Shown piece by piece: positions 1-4,694 of a stretch of DNA of 5,144 nucleotides. The DNA lies in the NCBI GenBank assembly GCA_019245995.1, contig JAFAQW010000137.1:1-5144 (forward strand), in the 5' to 3' direction. Position 1 is the stretch's first letter; every line of letters begins with the position of its first letter. Source of the stretch: Vulcanimicrobiota bacterium. GTDB taxonomy: Bacteria; Vulcanimicrobiota; Vulcanimicrobiia; Vulcanimicrobiales; Vulcanimicrobiaceae. Below the pieces are notes generated by a model. It was not told where the DNA came from, did not search any database, and saw nothing but the letters and a program-made list of their open reading frames with translations. The position numbers were made by a program, and so were the translations under genes.

Positions 1-263
1 ACCCGATCCTCGACGGCATCGCGCGCGGTAAGCATGAGGATCGGGGTCTGCACGCCCTCGGCGCGGGCGGCGCGCGCCACCGCAAATCCATCCATGCCCG
101 GCAGTCCCACGTCGACGACGGCGGCGTCGTAGCAGCGGCGCAGGAGATGATCGAGGGCGGCCTCGCCGTCGCCGACCACGTTGGTGGCGTACTTTCTGGT
201 TTCGAGCATCTGTCGAATCGCTTCCGCCACCGGAGCGTGATCTTCCACGACCAAAACCCGCAT
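1..263 (-). CDS. Response regulator, N-terminal receiver domain (partial at left window edge)
   Basis: The first 87 residues of a two-component response regulator are present; the rest lies beyond the left edge. Translation from the ATG at 263 begins MRVLVVEDH. It shows the receiver-domain hallmarks: the acidic pair E7-D8, the phospho-acceptor D51 in VVDVGLPGMDG, and the conserved T79-A80 of MLTARD. The conserved lysine expected near residue 100 and any output domain are outside the window. The MLTARD and LPGMDG style is typical of the OmpR/PhoB winged-helix class, but the output domain cannot be seen, so that class is inferred. It starts 15 nt after the stop of the cytochrome-barrel gene, with a purine-rich AGGAAGAAG stretch (272-280) partly overlapping that stop codon as a plausible ribosome binding site. 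It is therefore probably the distal gene of the electron-transfer operon and may regulate it. A sensor kinase could follow to the left. Confidence 0.93.
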   Translation of the reverse strand, partial: MRVLVVEDHAPVAEAIRQMLETRKYATNVVGDGEAALDHLLRRCYDAAVVDVGLPGMDGFAVARAARAEGVQTPILMLTARDAVEDR

Positions 264-278
264 GGATGAGACTTCTTC

Positions 279-1406
279 CTAGTACTTCAGCGGACCGGGG
301 AAGGCGATGGTAAAGGCACCGCTGAGATACGGATGTTGCCCCGGCGGCTGGACCTCTTGGAGGAGGAAGCGGCACGGCGCGATCTGCACCGCTCCGTAGT
401 ACACCACATCGCGAGTGATGTACGGATTCGCATAGGCGTCGTAGCGGATGCCGAGATACGCATGCGGGATGGGGTAGAATTTCAACCGCGCGTAGCCGCC
501 GGACGAGTGTTGGTTTGTCAGGAAGCCGTCTGCGTCGTGATCGTCGCCGTACCACTGCTCGGCTTGAAAATCCAGGTCGCCGTAACGGGCGTGCGCGAGC
601 AATCCCCACCGTTGGTAAAGATCGGCGAAGGGGAGGCGCCCTGTAGGGAGCACGCCGAGCGTACCGCCGAGGGCCGTTGCGCCGATGTCGACTTCGCCGG
701 TATTCGACTCGACGAGCTTCTGACGCAGCCAGAGGCCGACCTCGGGTTGCTTGTTCCACGTAAACTCGCCCGTCGGAACGGGCTTGCCGCCGTACGCGGC
801 GCCTTGGTAGGAACCGAAAGCGACGGTCAGGTCGGCGGTGAGCTTGCCGAAAGTTCGTTCCGCCATCACGCCCCAGCGAGGCGACGAGAGCGGCAAATTG
901 TTCAAACCGACGTGGGCGCCGTAGTAACCGTACTGTTGCAGATCGTCGAGACGCTGTCCCGGCGATTGCGCCAGCGGAAGCTCGAAGAGCCCGCCGCGAT
1001 AGAGCGTTTGCGTTCGCGCGTTGTAGCCGGCGGCGAAGGCGAGAAACGTCCCGCCGGGACCGCCCGCCGCGCCGAGACTGTAGTGCAAGAATGCCGTGAT
1101 CGGCCCGATGTTCCCGCTGCCCAAAATGATACCGCCGGGCTGCCACTGGCGCGCGCCGGCCGCGGGGTGCTCGTCGTACTCCACTTGATACCGCATGGCG
1201 AAAACCGTCGTGCCGTGCTCCGGCAACGGCAGACGATATCCATGCGAACGAAAGTAGTTTCCGAACGCGTTGAGTTCCGGCAAAACGCTGTGACACTGTC
1301 CGCAGCGTAAGTGATAGCGTTGCGCAAAAATCGGGATCGCAGACGCCGGCGCCGATGCCGCCGCGAAGAGTGCCGCGAGCGCCGCGGCTGCGACGCTACT
1401 GCGCAA
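279..1406 (-). CDS. Cyc2-like mono-heme cytochrome c fused to a probable outer-membrane beta barrel
   Basis: A 375-residue exported protein. Residues 1-23 form an Ala-rich signal peptide ending ASA. One c-type heme site follows, C35-G-Q-C38-H39. Its surroundings, P25-x-FA, then L-P-E-L at 42-45, FG at 48-49, F52 and GY at 56-57, match what I recall of the N-terminal cytochrome of Cyc2, the outer-membrane Fe(II)-oxidising fused cytochrome-porin. Residues 65-375 have no second CXXCH. They are rich in Gly, Tyr and Trp with alternating polar/apolar stretches ending in an aromatic residue (Y375), as expected for a beta barrel. The protein is somewhat shorter than typical Cyc2 (roughly 400-plus residues). 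Residues 287-300 hold an Asp/His cluster that could be a surface loop. The start is a TTG overlapping the upstream cupredoxin gene by 11 nt; no strong Shine-Dalgarno is visible and the next in-frame ATG lies beyond the heme site, so coupling is likely. Export and heme binding are near certain; barrel and Cyc2 kinship are inferred. Confidence 0.85.
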   Translation of the reverse strand: MRSSVAAAALAALFAAASAPASAIPIFAQRYHLRCGQCHSVLPELNAFGNYFRSHGYRLPLPEHGTTVFAMRYQVEYDEHPAAGARQWQPGGIILGSGNIGPITAFLHYSLGAAGGPGGTFLAFAAGYNARTQTLYRGGLFELPLAQSPGQRLDDLQQYGYYGAHVGLNNLPLSSPRWGVMAERTFGKLTADLTVAFGSYQGAAYGGKPVPTGEFTWNKQPEVGLWLRQKLVESNTGEVDIGATALGGTLGVLPTGRLPFADLYQRWGLLAHARYGDLDFQAEQWYGDDHDADGFLTNQHSSGGYARLKFYPIPHAYLGIRYDAYANPYITRDVVYYGAVQIAPCRFLLQEVQPPGQHPYLSGAFTIAFPGPLKY

Positions 1407-1851
1407 CGATTGCGGCCCGCATCGGGGCGCCGTAATGAAAGAAACACCCGAAAAGATAGGTTCCCGGCCGATCGGCCGTTATGGTTTGCGACGACGCTCC
1501 GGCTTGCATCGCGCCGCTGCTGAATCCACCCGACAGACTCGTGCCGTGCTGCATCGTGGCGGATACGCCGAACGGCGAGCCGGCGGGAAACTGCGTCGCA
1601 TTCGGGATCAGCGTCGCGGTGTGCGGGAAGCTATCGGTGTTGACGAAGCGGATTTGCGTACCGACTGCCACCGTCGTAATCGGCGGCGTGTAGCCACCGC
1701 TCTGACCGTACGGCGTCTTCGAGGGCTGGCTGAGCGTCAGGTTCACCTGGATCGTCGTGCCGCCCCCTCCGCCCGACGACGTCGGTATCCCGCCGGCGGT
1801 ACAGGCGGTAAGGAGCGAGAGCGTCAGTGCGATGCCGTAGCGCGGACTCAT
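1396..1851 (-). CDS. Lipoprotein cupredoxin (plastocyanin-like type 1 copper protein)
   Basis: A 151-residue small blue copper protein, the third of three in this run. The signal peptide ends in the lipobox L-T-A-C with C17 as the lipidation site, followed by a Gly/Ser-rich tether (about 20-32). The cupredoxin domain covers about 34-151. The type 1 copper ligands are H77 (in SFPHTA), C136, H139 and M144. The loop C-F-F-H-Y-G-A-P-M has the C-x2-H-x4-M spacing of plastocyanin and pseudoazurin. It is the most diverged of the three paralogs: it lacks their shared H-G-P-P-like segment and has a Met/His-containing stretch at 100-102 instead. It starts within a 4-nt ATGA overlap with the SCO fusion gene and has a good GAGGTG ribosome binding site 8 nt upstream. 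Membrane-anchored periplasmic electron carrier is the expected role; the partner is presumably the neighbouring cytochrome-barrel protein, which is inference from position. Confidence 0.92.
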   Translation of the reverse strand: MSPRYGIALTLSLLTACTAGGIPTSSGGGGGTTIQVNLTLSQPSKTPYGQSGGYTPPITTVAVGTQIRFVNTDSFPHTATLIPNATQFPAGSPFGVSATMQHGTSLSGGFSSGAMQAGASSQTITADRPGTYLFGCFFHYGAPMRAAIVAQ

Positions 1852-2924
1852 CGGTTGGCCACCTCTCTCTTCTTATGGAGCGCGTCCACGATGGCGTCGC
1901 TCATCGCGGTGGAAGCCAGCATCGTTTGCGCGAGCCGACCCTGCGCGTCAAGAAGGTAGACGAACGTGGTGTGACGCTCGCTCTCTCCCGGCCGCGCTTC
2001 CTCCGAGATGACGCCGAAGCGGTGCATGACGGCATGGACGTTCGGTGCCGTGCCGCTCGCAAGCAGCCAGTAGCGAGGGTCGGCGCCAAAGCGTTGCGCG
2101 AGCTCGCGCATCACGGCGGGCGAGTCGCGCTTCGGGTCGAGCGTGACCGTCAACAGACGGGCGGCGATGCCGTCGCGGCGCAGCCGCTGAGCGGCGTCGG
2201 AAAACTGGGCGTTGATGAGCGGGCACGCATCGGTGCAGTGCGCCGAAACGAAGGTCAGCACCACCGGCTCTCCGCGCAGCGCCGGCAGCGTAAACCGGCG
2301 CCCGCGTTGGTCGACGAGATCGGCCCGCGGACCGATCGGATCCGGCCGTCGTTCGAGATAGCCTCCAGGTCCCGGCGACGCCGTTGGTCCCGGCGTGGCG
2401 CCGGCCTCTACTTGAATGACGTCGCGCATGTTGAGGCCGGCGTAGTGAAACGCGCAGCCGATCAAATAGATGCCGGGCTTCGTGAGCTTCACTTTGACGG
2501 ATTGACCGGCGTTGAGCGCGCCGCTGCCATAACCGGGACCCAGAATGCCGTTGCCGCGCGGGCTAAACGGAAGACTGGGATTGCTGGGGAAGTGCGCCGG
2601 CGGCCCGTGTGTTTTCTCGATGACGTTGAGCGTGTGCGGGGTCGTTTTCGAAAGATTCGTGATGGTGATCGTTACGCCGGGCGTAAACGCGAGCACTTGC
2701 GACGTCTTGTTTTGCGTGTAACCGCCGACGGTTCCCCATACCGGGTCGTTCTCGACCCCGATCTTGCCGCTCGGAATGCCGACGCCGATGGCGGCGGAGG
2801 GCAGCGGTGAGGGCGAACCGCCCCCACCGCCGGCGGGTGTTCCTAAACCGCCGCCGTTCGTGCACGCCGAGATTGCGCCTGAGGCCAGCGCGGCGAAAAT
2901 CGCCGCCGCTCGCGGAGGCGTCAT
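1848..2924 (-). CDS. Lipoprotein fusion: cupredoxin domain plus SCO1/SenC domain
   Basis: A 358-residue two-domain protein in one uninterrupted frame. The lipobox I-S-A-C gives lipidation at C21, then a Gly/Pro linker. The cupredoxin (about 45-173) has ligands H97, C157, H160 and M166. Its loop is C-x2-H-x5-M, one residue longer than in the two neighbouring cupredoxins. A Pro/Gly linker (176-188) leads to a SCO1/SenC thioredoxin-fold domain (about 195-355) with the Cu-binding pair C230-x3-C234-P235, the T-L-D-P-K-R-D-S-P segment (261-269) corresponding to the family's VDPxRDTP, and the third ligand H318 in ERHTTFVYLLD. SCO proteins insert copper into, or reduce thiols of, the CuA site of cytochrome oxidase subunit II. 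Covalent attachment to a blue copper domain suggests redox or copper exchange between them, which is inferred. It begins in an ATGA overlap with the upstream cupredoxin and has no strong Shine-Dalgarno, so translation is probably coupled. Confidence 0.93.
   Translation of the reverse strand: MTPPRAAAIFAALASGAISACTNGGGLGTPAGGGGGSPSPLPSAAIGVGIPSGKIGVENDPVWGTVGGYTQNKTSQVLAFTPGVTITITNLSKTTPHTLNVIEKTHGPPAHFPSNPSLPFSPRGNGILGPGYGSGALNAGQSVKVKLTKPGIYLIGCAFHYAGLNMRDVIQVEAGATPGPTASPGPGGYLERRPDPIGPRADLVDQRGRRFTLPALRGEPVVLTFVSAHCTDACPLINAQFSDAAQRLRRDGIAARLLTVTLDPKRDSPAVMRELAQRFGADPRYWLLASGTAPNVHAVMHRFGVISEEARPGESERHTTFVYLLDAQGRLAQTMLASTAMSDAIVDALHKKREVANR
1860..1865 (-). promoter_or_regulatory. Ribosome binding site of the third cupredoxin gene
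   Basis: GAGGTG on the minus strand, 8 nt before the ATG at 1851 and lying inside the last codons of the SCO fusion gene. Its presence means this cupredoxin can be initiated independently as well as by coupling through the ATGA overlap. Confidence 0.6.
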
Positions 2925-3508
2925 TGCGCCGGCTTCGTGGCCTGCGGTCCCGGTGTCGCGTTGGGAGCGACAACGAAGACGTCTTGCATGCCGAACGCGT
3001 AATGGAACGCGCAGCCGATAAGGTAGTTGCCGGCCTTTCCGAGTACGACCGTTACGGACTTGCCCGGACTAATGACGCCGCTCGCATAGTTCTTGCCGAA
3101 CTTGCCGCCCGACGGACTGAGCGACAGTTTCGGATTCTTCGGAAAGACGGCCGGCGGACCGGAAATCTTACCGACGGCGTTGAGCGTGTGCGGATGTGAG
3201 GCCGAGATATTCTTGATCGTGATCTTCGTGCCCGGCGGGAAGCCCAGCGCTTGCGAGAACTGCTGCTGCGTATATCCACCCAGCGTCGCCTTCCAGAACG
3301 GATCTTTGACCGCTCCTAGGCCTTCGCTCGGGAGCTCCGTGCTCACGGTCCCCTTCTGGTGATTTGGAAGTACGTAGGTGATCTGCAGATCCGGCATGTT
3401 CGGCAAGGTCACGGTGCCGGTGTCGCCGACCGGGCCGGTGCCGCGCGCGGCGCACGCCGCGAGCAATGCGCCGCCGAGCGCAATGCTGAAAGCAATCTTT
3501 TTCGACAT
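2921..3508 (-). CDS. Lipoprotein cupredoxin, first gene of the electron-transfer operon
   Basis: A 195-residue blue copper lipoprotein. The open frame continues upstream to 3655, but the ATG at 3508 is chosen because GGAGGA stands just before it and it yields a clean lipoprotein signal, MSKKIAFSIA followed by lipobox L-A-A-C with C19 lipidated. Residues about 30-180 form the cupredoxin domain. Ligands are H107 (in SHPHTLN), C166, H169 and M174, with loop C-A-F-H-Y-A-F-G-M of plastocyanin spacing (C-x2-H-x4-M). Residues 70-185 align along their length with the cupredoxin half of the next gene (shared GGYTQ, PHTLN, SGPP/HGPP, YLIGCAFHYA and the ATPGP tail), so the two arose by duplication. The Pro-rich tail (184-194) is equivalent to the linker that joins the domains in the fusion. 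The stop overlaps the fusion gene's start (ATGA). Expected role: membrane-tethered periplasmic electron carrier. Confidence 0.94.
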   Translation of the reverse strand: MSKKIAFSIALGGALLAACAARGTGPVGDTGTVTLPNMPDLQITYVLPNHQKGTVSTELPSEGLGAVKDPFWKATLGGYTQQQFSQALGFPPGTKITIKNISASHPHTLNAVGKISGPPAVFPKNPKLSLSPSGGKFGKNYASGVISPGKSVTVVLGKAGNYLIGCAFHYAFGMQDVFVVAPNATPGPQATKPAQ

Positions 3509-3511
3509 AGA

Positions 3512-3517
3512 TCCTCC
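3512..3517 (-). promoter_or_regulatory. Ribosome binding site of the first cupredoxin gene
   Basis: On the minus strand the sequence reads GGAGGATCTATG. This is the strongest Shine-Dalgarno match in the window and fixes the start of the lipoprotein at 3508 rather than at the upstream in-frame start at 3655. Spacing is short (3 nt after GGAGGA). Confidence 0.8.
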
Positions 3518-3561
3518 AGGAAGCAGAGAGTGTGGCGTTAGCTTACGGAGCGTTGATAAAA

Positions 3562-3572
3562 AAAGTCTAAAG
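3562..3572. repeat. 11-bp repeat AAAGTCTAAAG, copy 1 (upstream of cupredoxin operon)
   Basis: The sequence AAAGTCTAAAG occurs here and again, exact and in the same orientation, at 4679-4689. Each unit is itself a small direct repeat (AAAG, 3-nt spacer, AAAG; 7-bp period). This copy is about 54 bp upstream of the cupredoxin start. It may be an operator or part of a promoter; function is inferred only from placement. Confidence 0.5.
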
Positions 3573-3587
3573 GCCTTCCTAAGTCGA

Positions 3588-4400
3588 CTACGGGCCCTTA
3601 ATGGCGTCGCGCATTGCCGCGGCGACGTTTTGCAATGCGGGGTCGCCGGAAGCATCGGTTATGGCGCGAGAGAGCTCGTCTCGCGCGGCGCCGTGACGGC
3701 CCTGGCGGAGCAATACGACGCCCAGCGCGAGGCGCGCGCGGGCGTACGCGGGCGCGAGCTCCAACGCCGAGCGCAGTTCCCGTTCGGCTGCGACGTAGTT
3801 GCTCAGGCGCTCCTCCGCAAGCGCCAAATCGTAATGCGCGATCGCATACGAAGGATTGGCATGAAGGAGCTTTCCGAAGTCTTCCCGCGCCGTCGCAGCA
3901 TCGCCGCCGTGCAGCGCGACGAGCCCGCGCGAATAGAGAGCGCGCGCCGATTGCGGGTCCAGCGACACGTAGCGATCGGCGATGATCCGCGCTTCTTGAA
4001 GATCGCCGCGCGCGAGGTCGACGGCAATCAGATTAGCCATTGCGGCCAGAAATTCGCGATCGAGCGCCAGGGCCGAGCGAAGGGCTCGCGCCGCATCGTC
4101 GTAGCGATGCAGGTTTGCATACGCCAGCGCGAGATCGTACCACGCCGTGGACCCTTTGGGCTCCGGCGGCCGAAGCGCGGTCACGCGCGCGAACTCCGCG
4201 GCCGCCGCCCCCCAATCGGCGCGTCCTTGCGCGGCGAGTCCGATCTTGAAGCGCTCCTCTACTTCGCGTTGCGTCGCAAACCAACGCAACGCAGGGAGCG
4301 AGGTCGTGCGAGGGACCGGCGTAGCGGGGCTATAGGTTTGAGCCGCGGTTCGATTCAGGGTGGACGCTGCGAGGAGGGCGGCGAGAAGCAGAACCCGCAT
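3588..4400 (-). CDS. Exported tetratricopeptide-repeat (TPR) protein
   Basis: A 270-residue protein with an N-terminal signal peptide (1-20, cleavage likely after T-A-A before Q21) and then about six consecutive TPR units at roughly 47-80, 84-117, 118-151, 152-185, 186-219 and 220-253. These carry the usual small/large hydrophobic pattern (for example W87-Y88-D-L-A-L-A-Y, A-L-Y-S-R-G-L-V-A, A-H-Y-D-L-A-L-A) and the conserved Pro at the repeat ends. TPRs form a protein-binding solenoid, here in the periplasm or on a membrane face. No catalytic domain is present. The gene starts 3 nt after the stop of the 89-residue gene, so the two form one unit, and it lies 79 bp upstream of the cupredoxin operon on the same strand. 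A role as scaffold or assembly factor for the copper/heme proteins is possible but rests on position alone. No strong Shine-Dalgarno is seen before the ATG at 4400. Confidence 0.92.
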   Translation of the reverse strand: MRVLLLAALLAASTLNRTAAQTYSPATPVPRTTSLPALRWFATQREVEERFKIGLAAQGRADWGAAAAEFARVTALRPPEPKGSTAWYDLALAYANLHRYDDAARALRSALALDREFLAAMANLIAVDLARGDLQEARIIADRYVSLDPQSARALYSRGLVALHGGDAATAREDFGKLLHANPSYAIAHYDLALAEERLSNYVAAERELRSALELAPAYARARLALGVVLLRQGRHGAARDELSRAITDASGDPALQNVAAAMRDAIKGP

Positions 4401-4403
4401 CGG

Positions 4404-4673
4404 TCACGGAGTGTTTGGGACGCCGGGAAGCTGCGCGTCACGCGCCCGCGCCGATGCTGCAGCTCGCTCGGGCTTGCACTCCCATCCCGTTCGGCCGGCC
4501 GAAGTGATCGGCCCGAGCAGCTCCGGGGCCGACGAAGGCACCAGCGCGCCCGCCAGCAGCGTCTCGATCGAAGCCGCTTGCGCCATGGCGAAACGGCCGC
4601 AAAACAGGCTGCCGGCCAGCAGGGCGGCCGCTAGCGCCGGTGCGGCAAGGCTTCTTGTCACGCTTTCTATCAT
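4404..4673 (-). CDS. Small exported protein of unknown function (89 residues)
   Basis: An 89-residue frame starting at the ATG at 4673. Residues 1-32 look like a signal peptide: basic R7, a hydrophobic Ala/Leu core, and A-M-A or A-Q-A cleavage near 29-34. The mature part is about 57 residues, with one Cys in G-W-E-C-K-P and a Pro-rich end. I recognise no domain. The frame is open further upstream to 5060, but that part runs antisense to the plus-strand receptor gene and is Arg-rich, so it is not coding. Support for this gene is the signal-like N-terminus and the 3-nt spacing to the TPR gene. Against it are the small size, the absence of a Shine-Dalgarno and a start almost abutting the divergent gene. 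Another Cys (C25) lies in the signal region, but L-F-C-G is not a good lipobox. Confidence 0.55.
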   Translation of the reverse strand: MIESVTRSLAAPALAAALLAGSLFCGRFAMAQAASIETLLAGALVPSSAPELLGPITSAGRTGWECKPERAAASARARDAQLPGVPNTP

Positions 4674-4694
4674 AGCCGAAAGTCTAAAGAATCG
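4674..4694. promoter_or_regulatory. 21-bp divergent gap between the small exported gene and the receptor gene
   Basis: Only 21 bp separate the two divergent start codons, and over half of them are the 11-bp repeat AAAGTCTAAAG. Promoters for each direction must therefore overlap the start of the opposite gene. On the plus strand TATCAT (4668-4673) resembles a -10 box but no matching -35 is found at normal spacing. On the minus strand the -10-like TATGAT overlaps the small gene's own start codon, so it could only serve a start further in. No promoter can be assigned with confidence. Confidence 0.35.
4679..4689. repeat. 11-bp repeat AAAGTCTAAAG, copy 2 (divergent gap)
   Basis: An exact match, in the same orientation, to 3562-3572. 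It lies between the divergent starts, 6 bp from each start codon-side edge or less, so a protein bound here would cover the translation starts or promoters of both genes. Flanking bases differ between the copies, so the shared unit is just these 11 bp. Confidence 0.5.

Larger units (their letters stand above)
3509..3587 (-). promoter_or_regulatory. Intergenic leader/probable promoter region of the cupredoxin operon
   Basis: This 79-bp gap between the TPR gene and the first cupredoxin is the longest non-coding stretch in the window and clearly more AT-rich than its surroundings. Read on the minus strand it contains CTTTAGACTTT, a run of seven T (3558-3564), and the GGAGGA ribosome binding site. 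A tentative sigma70-type reading is TAGACT as -35 and TAAGCT as -10 with an 18-bp spacer. Both matches are weak, so the promoter position is a guess, although a promoter somewhere here is likely. The T run could alternatively belong to a poor terminator for the TPR gene, but no convincing stem precedes it. Confidence 0.45.

Noticed and set aside
333..1310. Long plus-strand open frame (325 codons) antisense to the cytochrome-barrel gene
   Set aside because: The product is Arg/Val/Glu-rich with no domain, and the opposite strand encodes a signal peptide plus CXXCH protein. It is a typical antisense shadow in GC-rich DNA.
1827..2810. Long plus-strand open frame (327 codons) antisense to the SCO fusion
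   Set aside because: Arg-rich and low complexity; the minus strand has two complete metal sites in one frame.
2763..2850. Gly/Pro-rich low-complexity stretch as a DNA repeat
   Set aside because: It is the flexible tether after the lipidated Cys of the SCO fusion protein, a normal lipoprotein feature, not a repeat array.
3556..3587. Intrinsic terminator after the TPR gene
   Set aside because: There is a run of seven T on the minus strand, but the preceding AAGGCCTT palindrome leaves no loop and no stable longer stem was found by eye.
3509..3655. 49-residue N-terminal extension of the first cupredoxin
   Set aside because: It would bury the lipoprotein signal inside the protein, overlap the end of the TPR gene, and ignore the GGAGGA site before 3508.
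3378..4634. Longest plus-strand open frame (418 codons)
   Set aside because: It runs antisense across the 5' part of a cupredoxin, the intergenic gap, the TPR gene and the small gene. Composition is Arg-dominated with no recognisable fold, so its length reflects GC bias.
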